A stretch of DNA of 43,195 bases from a virus (IMGVR_UViG_3300034061_004858:1-43195); one strand, 5' to 3'; positions 6,872 to 13,529 are shown, counted from the first letter of the stretch. Translations and numbers: made by a program. The notes: generated by a model from the letters alone, not told the origin.

Positions 6872-6903
6872 CTGCAGAGAGGGCCCGCAGGCCCTCAGTG
6901 CAG
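6872..6903 (-). terminator. Intercistronic hairpin, copy 1
   Basis: The stem CTGCA..GAGGGC / GCCCTC..TGCAG has a 6-nt loop and a GA/AG internal mismatch. The same element recurs at 8057-8086. It sits just past the small membrane gene and has no T-run, so it may be a processing or stability element rather than a terminator. Confidence 0.5.
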
Positions 6904-6906
6904 AGA

Positions 6907-7035
6907 TCAGGGCCCGGTGTGCTGACCGGTGGCCGGTTGGGCCGTGAGGGCCCCTTGTGGCGGCTGCTGTGCAGTGGTGAACAGGATGCCCAGGCAAAAC
7001 CAAATTGCGAACAGGGCGAGGCGGTTATGGGTCAC
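6907..7035 (-). CDS. Small membrane peptide
   Basis: The GTG at 7035, 3 nt after the ArdC stop, opens a 42-aa frame: MTHNRLALFAIWFCLGILFTTA and then a Pro/Gln/Gly-rich tail. Residues ~5-22 make one membrane helix or signal anchor. The tight spacing and hydrophobic start support a real gene, but no family is recognised. Confidence 0.4.
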   Translation of the reverse strand: MTHNRLALFAIWFCLGILFTTAQQPPQGALTAQPATGQHTGP

Positions 7036-7038
7036 TGA

Positions 7039-8019
7039 TCAGGCCTCCTCGATCACTTCAGGGCCGCAAATCATGTTTGCCGCCTTGGTGGCATCGCTCA
7101 GCACCTTGAACAGGACCTTTGGCCCTTCTTTGAGCACCTTTGCCCAGCTGTCCAGATAGGCGGCATGGTTCTCAGTGCTGCTGGGGATGGCCAGCCGGTT
7201 GCAGATCAAGAAGGCGCCGAGTTCGGCTACCAGTTCTTCGCGGGCGTAGTCATCAGAGCCAAACGGGTTGCCCAGCTTGCGAGCCAACCTGCTGCTGTGG
7301 CCGGTGCTGTGCACCTGCTCGTGAGCCCAGGTTGCATAGAGCCCAGCACCGCTCGAGAACTGCGCTCGAGTTGGCATGGTGATCGCATCCGTAGCGCTGC
7401 TGTAGAAGGCGCGATCACCGCCCCACGTGGTGGCCACCTGCCATCCACCTAGGACCTGTTCAGCATCAGCCAGCCGCTCAGGTTCAGGCTTGACGATGAC
7501 AGCACCGGTGGCCGCGGCGATCGCAGCATCCAGCGACTGCTGAGCCTCTTCGTCACGACCCACCAAGTCCGCGACATTGAACACACACGCCGGCTTGTAA
7601 CTGACCCATGCCGCAATCAGCGGCTGGCCATCAGGGCCCAGCACCGGTTTGCCGTTCTCATCCTCCTGGGCCCGTTTGTTCAGCTGAGGCCTGAGCACGT
7701 AGCAGCCCTGCGAACCCTTGCGGGGATACCAGCCCTTGCCCTTGGCTTGAGCACAGCCCAGCCACAGCGGCAGGTTGTACCCACGGCAGGCGGCCCACAT
7801 TTCGAGCACTGCAGGGTTGCTGCCCCGATAGGCGGCACCGGTCAGCAGGTTGCGGTGCTGGCCCTGCAGCCCCAGCTGTGCCCACTCTCGCCGCCAGGGG
7901 TTTACCCCTCGCTCAAGCACCTCAATCAGTGCTGTGCACAGCTTCTCTTCAGCGCTGGGGCCGTCATACGTGCGGCGTTTCTTTGCAGTCGCCTTCTTTG
8001 TCTTGGTGGTGGTTGTCAT
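7039..8019 (-). CDS. ardC: ArdC-like antirestriction protein
   Basis: The product has 326 aa. Residues ~20-150 match the ssDNA-binding N-terminal domain of ArdC (NPWRREWAQLGLQGQHRNLLTGAAYRGSN, then GWYPRKGSQGCYV). Residues ~180-310 are the metallopeptidase-like domain with the zincin motif HEQVH (233-237), STGH, and a downstream EELVAELGA helix supplying the third ligand. ArdC proteins protect incoming DNA from host restriction. The start follows a 21-nt CA-rich leader identical to that of the clamp gene. Confidence 0.85.
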   Translation of the reverse strand: MTTTTKTKKATAKKRRTYDGPSAEEKLCTALIEVLERGVNPWRREWAQLGLQGQHRNLLTGAAYRGSNPAVLEMWAACRGYNLPLWLGCAQAKGKGWYPRKGSQGCYVLRPQLNKRAQEDENGKPVLGPDGQPLIAAWVSYKPACVFNVADLVGRDEEAQQSLDAAIAAATGAVIVKPEPERLADAEQVLGGWQVATTWGGDRAFYSSATDAITMPTRAQFSSGAGLYATWAHEQVHSTGHSSRLARKLGNPFGSDDYAREELVAELGAFLICNRLAIPSSTENHAAYLDSWAKVLKEGPKVLFKVLSDATKAANMICGPEVIEEA

Positions 8020-8040
8020 CAGTCGGTGGTGGTTGTTGGG
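8020..8040 (-). promoter_or_regulatory. CA-rich translation leader of ardC
   Basis: On the minus strand CCCAACAACCACCACC followed by GACTG abuts the ATG. All 21 nt are identical to the clamp-gene leader at 8788-8808, and the identity runs on into ATGACAAC. There is no purine-rich ribosome site. Confidence 0.7.
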
Positions 8041-8056
8041 TTACAGGCGATGAGGC

Positions 8057-8086
8057 CTGCAGAGAGGGCCGAAGCCCTCAGTGCAG
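8057..8086 (-). terminator. Intercistronic hairpin, copy 2
   Basis: CTGCA..GAGGGC-CGAA-GCCCTC..TGCAG has a 6-bp GC stem with a CGAA tetraloop and a second 5-bp stem. It lies between the clamp-like gene and the ardC leader and is the same element as 6872-6903. Confidence 0.55.
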
Positions 8087-8097
8087 ACGTCAGCCCC

Positions 8098-8787
8098 TCA
8101 CTTGCGGATTTGAACCGGCATCAGCAGGTACTCGAGCTCACAGCCCTCGAGCGCCGGCAGCTCGCAGCTGCTGCTGAACACCAGTGGTGTGGTGGGTGAG
8201 TTGCATTCCATGCGAACCACACCGTTGTGGCTGTAGCGACTCACCTCAGCCAAGAACTGGCCGAGATAGCTCGCATTCCATGCGATCGCGCCACCTGCTG
8301 CGTTCTTGAACTTGTCAGGCCACAGCTGATCGAGCTGCGGATACGCGTAGCAATCGGCGGCATGTTTCCAGGGCCTGGCCTCGATCAGATCAGCAGGCGG
8401 GAACTTGCCTCCCTTGCTGATGCGACCGCCAAGCACCTCCGCCACACCGCGGTCGCTCACCAGGGCCCAGTGGCCATGCGCAATCCGCTTGCGGAAGCTC
8501 GCAGCATTCAGCAACAGCTGCTCACGCTCGAGATACCAGTGCTCACCAGCAGACAGGCGGAACCTGAATGCACGGTGCCCATCGGTCGACTCGATCGTGA
8601 TCTGTTCGCCCGTCCGCCGCACGCTGATCAGCTGCAGCGCCTGTTTGGTCTCATCACGGCTGGCGAACTGCGCGGCCACATACAGCACCTGCGCAGGTAG
8701 GCAGGCGATCGTGCCCTCGCTACCGGCTAGCTGCATCAGCTGCAGCTCGCCAGCGCTTTTGTTCATCAGCTCAGTGGCAGTTGTCAT
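8098..8787 (-). CDS. Sliding-clamp-like protein (DnaN-related)
   Basis: This is a 229-aa protein. The C-terminal SSSCELPALEGCELEYLLMPVQIRK closely follows the end of bacterial beta clamps (Y-L-L-M-P-V/M). Internal segments such as ITIESTDGHRAFRFRLSA and NASYLGQFLAEVSRYSHNGVVRME match clamp-domain strands. At ~230 aa it is about two clamp domains, not three, so the ring may be a trimer or the protein may be a clamp mimic. The start at 8787 follows the CA-rich leader. It is the only replication-accessory gene in the minus-strand block and matters because no DNA polymerase gene is seen. Confidence 0.7.
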   Translation of the reverse strand: MTTATELMNKSAGELQLMQLAGSEGTIACLPAQVLYVAAQFASRDETKQALQLISVRRTGEQITIESTDGHRAFRFRLSAGEHWYLEREQLLLNAASFRKRIAHGHWALVSDRGVAEVLGGRISKGGKFPPADLIEARPWKHAADCYAYPQLDQLWPDKFKNAAGGAIAWNASYLGQFLAEVSRYSHNGVVRMECNSPTTPLVFSSSCELPALEGCELEYLLMPVQIRK

Positions 8788-8808
8788 CAGTCGGTGGTGG
8801 TTGTTGGG
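8788..8808 (-). promoter_or_regulatory. CA-rich translation leader of the clamp-like gene
   Basis: It is identical over 21 nt to the ardC leader at 8020-8040 and abuts the ATG at 8787. A GTGCA dyad lies just upstream at 8821-8840. Confidence 0.7.
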
Positions 8809-8820
8809 CAGGCAAGGCGC

Positions 8821-8840
8821 AGTGCATCTCACCTGTGCAC
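8821..8840 (+). promoter_or_regulatory. GTGCA dyad site 1
   Basis: AGTGCATCTCACCTGTGCAC differs at one base from the site at 10667-10686. It begins 34 bp from the clamp-gene start, at the left edge of the divergent control region. Confidence 0.5.
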
Positions 8841-8909
8841 CGTTCTAACACCACCTGCCACAAGTGCGTCAACTAGCGGGCCGGGCGCGCGCGTCGTCTT
8901 GGTTAGGAA

Positions 8910-8924
8910 TGGGAATCATTCTCA
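8910..8924. promoter_or_regulatory. Fur-box-like inverted repeat
   Basis: TGGGAAT-C-ATTCTCA fits the 7-1-7 Fur-box architecture (TGATAAT-N-ATTATCA). Its two arms are complementary except at one position. It is an AT-rich island in a GC-rich control region. Binding by host Fur is inferred from the match only. Confidence 0.35.
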
Positions 8925-9437
8925 GGTCGTTTCGACGGCCGATGCCACCTGCAGCCCTGCCCTCAGCGCGACGCCAGCCGGGCTCAGCCGGTGCTCACCC
9001 AGGCATCAAGCGACCCCAGCAGCTGACCCGCAGGGCTCACCCGCCTGCAGGCCAGGCCCAGCAGCTGTCAGCGCCTGTTCAATCCGCAAACAACCCAGGC
9101 CAGCGCTGGCCCCGGGCCCTCAGCTCTGCCGATCGCTGCGCAGTCGGGCCAGCAGGGCCCCGGCGGCCACCACCAGGGGCGGGCCGGCAGGGCCACGCCA
9201 GCGGCCACCAGCTGCCCCGGCAGGGCCCCGCAGGGGCAGCGCCTGCCCTCCTCTGCCACGGCCTGGCCTCAGCGGGCCGCAGGGTGCAAGCAGGGGGGCA
9301 TGGGGGGAACCCGGACCGCACGCGCTTCAGCCCCGCTACCAGATCACGCGAGGCAAAACGGGGTGAGATGAGAAGGCATGAGGGGTGATTGGTGGGGCGA
9401 AAGGTGAAGGGGGTCGGTGAGATGGGAGGGGTTAGAT

Positions 9438-9454
9438 CAGTGCAGAGGTGCAAC
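9438..9454 (-). promoter_or_regulatory. GTGCA dyad site 2
   Basis: The minus strand reads GTTGCACCTCTGCACTG, a divergent version of the GTGCACCTGTGCAC core, inside the control region. Confidence 0.3.
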
Positions 9455-9630
9455 CCAGTGGGGCGATGAGCCGTGGTGCGGGGGAGGCAGGGGCGTGTTG
9501 GGGAGGGGACGGGCGGCGAATTGCCACAGTGGGTTGGGATTCCGCGTTCCTGTTCCGAGGGTTTCCTCTGCCCGCGGAATAGAGATCCAGAGGGATCGGA
9601 GTAGGTGCCTAGGGGCGCAAGGGCTGGTTA

Positions 9631-9645
9631 GTGTGCACCTGTGCA
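9631..9645 (+). promoter_or_regulatory. GTGCA dyad site 3
   Basis: GTGTGCACCTGTGCA lies ~160 bp upstream of the winged-helix gene at 9805. The core GCACCTGTGCA is also found at 13530-13540. Confidence 0.45.
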
Positions 9646-9737
9646 TCGACGCACATACTCCACCCGGCAGATCCCTTGGTATGACAGGGCTGTTTTCCAA
9701 TACCAGTCAGGGACTGGGTTCTCAGCGTCTAGTACCA

Positions 9738-9782
9738 CCTAGGTACTACCTAGGAGTGAACTGCCGGTCTATGGGGCCTAGG
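9738..9782. promoter_or_regulatory. CCTAGG cluster before the 9805 operon
   Basis: CCTAGG occurs at 9738, 9749 and 9777, with a fourth copy at 9608. The first two are 11 bp apart, about one helical turn. The copy at 9749 sits in CTACCTAGGAGT, close to the palindrome before the MarR-type gene. This is a possible operator for that regulator. Confidence 0.35.
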
Positions 9783-9804
9783 GGCTAGGTCCCAGCAACC
9801 CCCA

Positions 9805-10170
9805 ATGACCACCACCAGCAAACCGTCGTTCGTCATGGTTCAACTCACGGACATCGACCGGCTCATGGAGCTCTTTGCCTCCAGAGAGCTCATGCACCGC
9901 GATGCGTCGGTGATCTTTGCTCTGATCTCCGGCACCGACACCTACAGCGGCAAGGTGCGGCTCACAGCCAATGCCCTGGCCAATCAGCTGCAGATCACAC
10001 CCAACGAAGCGCGGGCCGCCATCGCCCGTCTGAAGAAGCAGCACCTGGTCCGCCACATCAAGGACCCGAAGACCGGCGAGACCTACTACCGCCTCAATCC
10101 ATGGATGGTGCGATCCACCGGCAGCGTCGCCCTGCAAACCATGGCCATGCGTGAGTTCGAGGAAGCCTGA
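9805..10170 (+). CDS. Winged-helix protein, RepL/replication-regulator-like
   Basis: The product has 121 aa. Residues ~28-90 form a winged helix: SVIFALISGTDTYSGKVRLTANALANQLQITPNEARAAIARLKKQHLVRH, then a wing (KDPKTGETYYRLNPWMV). This is the pattern of plasmid RepL-type and similar replication or transcription regulators. It is the first plus-strand gene after the control region and is preceded by CCCAGCAACCCCCA, a degenerate form of the CA-rich leader. The role is inferred: the first regulator of the lytic side, or a replication factor. Confidence 0.7.
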   Translation: MTTTSKPSFVMVQLTDIDRLMELFASRELMHRDASVIFALISGTDTYSGKVRLTANALANQLQITPNEARAAIARLKKQHLVRHIKDPKTGETYYRLNPWMVRSTGSVALQTMAMREFEEA

Positions 10171-10178
10171 GCGCACAC

Positions 10179-10195
10179 CCCAACAACCACCACCG
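10179..10195 (+). promoter_or_regulatory. CA-rich translation leader (plus-strand copy)
   Basis: CCCAACAACCACCACCG directly abuts the ATG at 10196. It is the same leader as on the minus-strand genes and decides the start of the following gene. Confidence 0.65.
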
Positions 10196-10531
10196 ATGAA
10201 ACCGATCCGCATCAGCCAGCTCAATGCCGCCCAGGTGGCGGCCGTCTTCAAAAGCGAGCGCTTCTGTCAGCTCACCGATAGCCAGCTGGCGGCGCTGCAC
10301 CACCGCTCACAACAGCTCGAGGTGCAGCAGCAGTCCACGCTGCAACGCAAGCGTCGCCGGCACTGGATGATCGCCGCGGCCGTAGCGGTCCTGGTGGCCA
10401 TCGCACCCTTCTGGCAGATCGCGCTTGCGTTGTCCGCTGTCATCGCCATCTGGGCGTTGCTGCTCAGCGCTGCCTGGGGCGTTGTGCAGCGCCTGCGAAC
10501 CGCGCTGTCAGGGAAGAAGCCAGTGCCCTAA
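10196..10531 (+). CDS. Two-helix membrane protein
   Basis: The ATG at 10196 gives 111 aa. The N-terminal ~55 residues are soluble (SQLNAAQVAAVFKSERFCQLTDSQLAALHHRSQQLE). After a basic stretch (KRRRH) come two hydrophobic helices (WMIAAAVAVLVAIAPFWQIALALSAVIAIWALLLSAAW). The tail is basic. This resembles small inner-membrane phage proteins of unknown role, for example superinfection exclusion. A start upstream at 10151 would overlap the previous gene and ignore the leader. Confidence 0.65.
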   Translation: MKPIRISQLNAAQVAAVFKSERFCQLTDSQLAALHHRSQQLEVQQQSTLQRKRRRHWMIAAAVAVLVAIAPFWQIALALSAVIAIWALLLSAAWGVVQRLRTALSGKKPVP

Positions 10532-10597
10532 CCTGGCTCCAGCAGTAACAGGTGGTGCTGACTGCGACTGCAGCTATGGGGTGCTGTCCCCGCAGTT

Positions 10598-10647
10598 GTG
10601 GTTGTTGGGGGAAGCCCTCATCGTTCTTCGGAATGGTGAGGGCTTCC
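10598..10647 (+). ncRNA. Candidate regulatory RNA: anti-leader seed plus 17-bp UUCG hairpin
   Basis: GTGGTTGTTGGGG (10598-10610) is the exact reverse complement of the CCCCAACAACCAC part of the shared leaders. It runs straight into a stem at 10610-10626/10631-10647 capped by C(UUCG)G: 17 pairs in a row, two of them G-U. No gene covers 10532-10688. A plus-strand transcript would carry a seed able to pair with leaders of at least five genes. Alternatively it is an inverted copy of the hairpin-plus-leader element found between minus-strand genes. Confidence 0.4.
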
Positions 10648-10666
10648 TTGCATCTGCAGCACAATG

Positions 10667-10686
10667 AGTGCAACTCACCTGTGCAC
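10667..10686 (+). promoter_or_regulatory. GTGCA dyad site 4
   Basis: AGTGCAACTCACCTGTGCAC is 19/20 identical to the site at 8821-8840. It ends 3 bp before the ATG at 10689, so a bound protein or promoter here would act at the very start of that gene. Confidence 0.5.
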
Positions 10687-10688
10687 AA

Positions 10689-10898
10689 ATGCCCTACCTG
10701 ACCAACACCGAGCGATTGGCCCTTGGACTGGTGGGCAGCAGTGCGCCGGAGGAGGCCGTTGTGGCCGCGGCCCAGGGCGAGCCCGAGCAAGAGCAGTGCG
10801 AGCTCAGGTCTGCCAAGCGTGCTCGCAACCGGAAGGGCGAGTTCAAGGGCGACGACCCGGTCACCCCTGAGGTGAACGAGGCCTTTGAGGCTGAGTGA
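10689..10898 (+). CDS. Small acidic protein
   Basis: The 69-aa product is rich in Glu and Ala, with a basic patch (SAKRARNRKGEFKGDD) in the middle and an acidic end (TPEVNEAFEAE). A GTG at 10668 is possible, but that region is the GTGCA dyad, so the ATG at 10689 is chosen. Its stop overlaps the next ATG (TGATG). The family is not recognised; the position before terL is all that hints at a packaging link. Confidence 0.55.
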   Translation: MPYLTNTERLALGLVGSSAPEEAVVAAAQGEPEQEQCELRSAKRARNRKGEFKGDDPVTPEVNEAFEAE

Positions 10899-11068
10899 TG
10901 GAACCGTGCATGACGGTGCAAGCGCTTGAAGACGGCTGCTGCCGGGTGCGTTTGCAGCAAGGCCCCTATTCAGTGAGCTGCACCGTGTCATCCATGCACC
11001 TGGTGGAAGACAAGCGCTCGCAGTTGCTGCGGGCCTTGCAGGCAATGCAACAGGAACAGCAGGAATGA
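10898..11068 (+). CDS. Small hypothetical protein before terL
   Basis: This 56-aa frame starts MEPCMTVQALEDGCCRVRLQQGPYSVSC and ends in a Gln/Glu-rich helix. It overlaps its neighbours at both ends (ATG within TGATG; its TGA overlaps the terL ATG as ATGA), which supports a real coupled gene. The four Cys residues have no obvious metal-site spacing. Function unknown. Confidence 0.5.
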   Translation: MEPCMTVQALEDGCCRVRLQQGPYSVSCTVSSMHLVEDKRSQLLRALQAMQQEQQE

Positions 11069-12843
11069 ACTGGGAGCCACTTCCTGAGCAGCTCGAGCCG
11101 TTGGCTCATTTCGCCTGCTACATCCTCCGTGAGTTGAACCTGGCGGATACGCCAACCAAGCAACAACTAGGCATCCTGCGTTATCTCGAGGGTGGCCCGG
11201 ACCGCCAGATCATCACGGCCTACCGGGGTTGCGGGAAGTCCACCCTCACCGGCATCTATGCGCTGTGGCGGCTGCGGCGTGACCCCTTCAGGGAGAAGAT
11301 CCTGCTGGTGGGTGCCACGGCTGACAAGGCGGTGGAGATCAGCAACTGGATGCTGCGCCTGGTGCGCGACATCGACATCCTCCAATGCCTGCAGCCGGAG
11401 ACCGATGGCCGCAGCTCGGTGCAGGCATGGGACGTGGGGCCGGCGATCGTTGATCAGAGCCCGAGTGTCCGCGCTGTGGGAATCCTGTCCCCATCGCTCA
11501 CCGGCAAGCGGTGTACCTGCGCGATCGCAGACGACATTGAGACGTTGGCCAACTCGATCACACCCCTGAAGCAGGAGCGGCTGGCCGCGGCCATCACCGA
11601 ACTGGAGGCGATCAGGAAGCCGGAGGTTGAGGGGGAACTGCCAAAGCAGACGATCTTCCTGGGCACCCCGCACCTGGAGTCAAGCCTCTACCTGCGAATG
11701 AGGAGGGAGAGGAACTATCAGCAGCGGTTCTGGCCGGCGCGGTATCCCAACCCGGGGCAGGAGGACGAGTGGGATTGCTACGAGGGCTGCCTTGATCCGC
11801 TGATCGCTGCCGAGGTGGAAGAAGACGGCAGCCGCTCGGGAGAGCCGACCGACCCTGAGCGCTTCGGCCACGACGAGCTGCTGCGCCGCGAGATGTCCAT
11901 GACCCGGGCATCTGTGCAGCTGCAGTTCCAGCTGAACTGCCGTCTGTCGACCCTCGATCGCTACCCCATCCGACTCGGTGATCTGATCGTGATGGATCTC
12001 GACGGCAAGGCCCTGCCCGAGGTGGTGAGCTGGGCATCAGGGCCCGATCAGCGCATCCAGGACCTGGTGTGCGTCGGCCTGGGCGCTGATCGCTACTACC
12101 ACCGGCCGATGCTCACCCAGGGCTGGGTATCGCAGCAGGAGACGTGGCGCTGCGTGTTGTCGATCGACCCATCAGGCCGCGGCGCCGATGAACTGGCTTG
12201 GGCGGTGGTGGCCGAGCTCAACGGCAACCTGTTTGTGCTGGAGAGCGGCGGCACCACCCAGGGCTACGCGGAGGAGGTGTTGCGGCTGCTGGCCGAACGG
12301 GCTCGCCGCTGGGGCGTCAACCAGACCGTGGTGGAGAGCAACTTCGGCGACGGCATGTTCGAGGCGCTGCTGGCACCGGTGATGAACCGCGTGCACCCCA
12401 ACCCGATCGAACCGATCAAGGTGTCGATGCAGAAGGAGAGGCGCATCGTGGATGTGATCGCCCCGATCGTGCAGCAACACCGGCTGGTGATCAGCAGCGA
12501 GCTGATCAGAAAGGACTACCGAGAGGCCGAGCGCAACGCCGACAATGGCCACCAGCGTTCACTGATGTACCAGCTGAGCCGCATCACGACGGAACGTGGG
12601 GCCCTGGTCCACGACGACCGGATAGACGCGCTGGCGCTGGCGCTGCAGTTCTTCACTGAGGCCGCTGCCCAGGATCAGCGCAAGGCCCAGGCCACCCGTC
12701 AGGAAGAGCTCGAGGAGATGGCGCGGCAAGCGTTCTTGGATGAAGCAGGGGCCAGTATCGACCAGCTGGCCCTTGGGCTTAGGCCGACTGCTCGCGGTCG
12801 GGCGTGGGGCGGGGTGAAGCGTCCAGCTGTTGGGGCGGTCTGA
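11065..12843 (+). CDS. terL: Terminase large subunit, T7 gp19-like
   Basis: The product has 592 aa. The ATPase half has a Walker A motif AYRGCGKST (52-60) and a Walker B-like AIADDIE (153-159). The nuclease half opens with SIDPSGRGADE (Asp368), continues with VVESNFGDG, and ends with DDRIDALALAL. Motif spelling follows T7-type terminases, which package concatemers through the portal. Its place before the RNA polymerase gene is unusual, because T7 puts it at the end of the genome. The last 65 bp overlap the antisense small terminase gene. Confidence 0.92.
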   Translation: MNWEPLPEQLEPLAHFACYILRELNLADTPTKQQLGILRYLEGGPDRQIITAYRGCGKSTLTGIYALWRLRRDPFREKILLVGATADKAVEISNWMLRLVRDIDILQCLQPETDGRSSVQAWDVGPAIVDQSPSVRAVGILSPSLTGKRCTCAIADDIETLANSITPLKQERLAAAITELEAIRKPEVEGELPKQTIFLGTPHLESSLYLRMRRERNYQQRFWPARYPNPGQEDEWDCYEGCLDPLIAAEVEEDGSRSGEPTDPERFGHDELLRREMSMTRASVQLQFQLNCRLSTLDRYPIRLGDLIVMDLDGKALPEVVSWASGPDQRIQDLVCVGLGADRYYHRPMLTQGWVSQQETWRCVLSIDPSGRGADELAWAVVAELNGNLFVLESGGTTQGYAEEVLRLLAERARRWGVNQTVVESNFGDGMFEALLAPVMNRVHPNPIEPIKVSMQKERRIVDVIAPIVQQHRLVISSELIRKDYREAERNADNGHQRSLMYQLSRITTERGALVHDDRIDALALALQFFTEAAAQDQRKAQATRQEELEEMARQAFLDEAGASIDQLALGLRPTARGRAWGGVKRPAVGAV

Positions 12844-13069
12844 TCGGCACCACCTTTTCTTGCAGGGTGGAGAAATCGAGCTTGCCAGCCATTCGGCTCT
12901 TCAAGGCCTGCGTATCAGCTTCCGCAAGGCTGGCGGTGATGGAGTTCTGCTTGAGCAGCTGCAGGGCCAGCCGCAGATCTTCCGGTTCGCCGCCGAGCTC
13001 GACACGGTTCTTGATCGTGCGAACAACGGACTCGTGTAGCTCTTGAAGGTCCTGCGCAATGTCGGCCAT
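12779..13069 (-). CDS. terS: Putative terminase small subunit
   Basis: The ATG at 13069 gives 96 aa: MADIAQDLQELHESVVRTIKNRVELGGEPEDLRLALQLLKQNSITASLAEAD, a helical pattern like small terminases of T7-like and cyanopodovirus types (T7 gp18), which bind phage DNA and regulate TerL. It reads antisense to terL and overlaps its 3' end by 65 bp. The tail (PPQQLDASPRPTPDREQSA) is low-complexity. The call is by pattern and position. If the two are co-expressed they must come from convergent transcripts. Confidence 0.6.
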   Translation of the reverse strand: MADIAQDLQELHESVVRTIKNRVELGGEPEDLRLALQLLKQNSITASLAEADTQALKSRMAGKLDFSTLQEKVVPIRPPQQLDASPRPTPDREQSA

Positions 13070-13150
13070 GGCTCGCAATGGCGGTGTCTGGCTTCAGTAT
13101 CGCGCCAGATCAAATCACACCGACCCGATGCCTTTTTGTTGGCTGCGGCG

Positions 13151-13161
13151 CACATGTGCAC
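13151..13161 (+). promoter_or_regulatory. GTGCA dyad site 5
   Basis: CACATGTGCAC shares its core with the site before SSB (CACATGTGCAT). It lies 65 bp upstream of the gene at 13226, in an otherwise gene-free stretch with a local AT-rich run. Confidence 0.4.
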
Positions 13162-13225
13162 AGATGGTATTTACTGCAACTGCAACGGATAGTTACAGTC
13201 TGCGCAGATGTTCGTGGAGGTCATC

Positions 13226-13396
13226 ATGACCACCGCACAGAGGGAGGTTCGACAACTCAAACGTGAGCTGGCGGAGTCCGGCGCTGATCCGTTCGAGGTC
13301 GCGGCCCAAGCCTTGGCCGCCGCCCGGCGCTACCGGCTGCTGCTCGAGCAGCTGCAGGGCCGCACTGCTTGTAATGTGCCTGCGTCCACCGGATGA
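13226..13396 (+). CDS. Small helical protein
   Basis: The product has 56 aa: MTTAQREVRQLKRELAESGADPFEVAAQALAAARRYRLLLEQLQGRT, mostly two amphipathic helices with high charge. GGAGG lies 5 nt before the ATG at 13226, which decides the start against 13208. It is the only gene in the early part of this transcription unit before the polymerase. Family not recognised. Confidence 0.55.
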   Translation: MTTAQREVRQLKRELAESGADPFEVAAQALAAARRYRLLLEQLQGRTACNVPASTG

Positions 13397-13474
13397 GTTT
13401 TTCTGCGGGCAAAATCCGCAGTCTGCCGACGGTGGCTCTGCTTGGAATCCTTGAGATCCCTTGCGGCGCAACGG

Positions 13475-13513
13475 GGGAGCATGGCGGAATTGGCATACGC
13501 AGCGGACTTAAAA
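13475..13513 (+). other. tRNA-Leu(UAA) 5' half, putative attP
   Basis: The 39 nt contain GGCGGAATTGGCATACGC and CGGACTTAAAA, which fit the acceptor strand, D-arm and anticodon loop (CTTAAAA, anticodon TAA) of a bacterial tRNA-Leu. The 3' half is absent: the sequence after the loop does not complete the anticodon stem or T-arm, and instead forms a different hairpin (CGCAGCG/CGCTGCG, 13498-13522). Temperate cyanopodoviruses such as P-SSP7 carry a tRNA-Leu segment as attP. It lies just before the RNA polymerase gene but ~9 kb from int. Confidence 0.55.
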
Positions 13514-13529
13514 AGCGCTGCGCACACAT

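Larger units (their letters stand above)
8841..9804. other. Non-coding divergent control region
   Basis: The 964 bp between the minus-strand lysogeny/replication block and the plus-strand operon have no convincing gene; the frames there are GC-rich shadows. They hold a Fur-box-like site (8910), GC-rich repeats of the type GGCAGGGCC (about 9155-9240), a G-rich purine-biased stretch (9357-9520), two GTGCA dyads (9438, 9631) and four CCTAGG sites (9608-9782). The place and contents suit an early promoter region, and possibly an origin. Confidence 0.6.

Noticed and set aside
8794-9453. Several long open frames in the control region on both strands
   Set aside because: They are low-complexity Pro/Ala/Gly/Arg translations of GC-rich repeats, without plausible folds or starts.
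13403-13421. Terminator CTGCGG/CCGCAG after the 13226 gene
   Set aside because: The T-run is before the stem, not after it on the plus strand, so it does not read as an intrinsic terminator.
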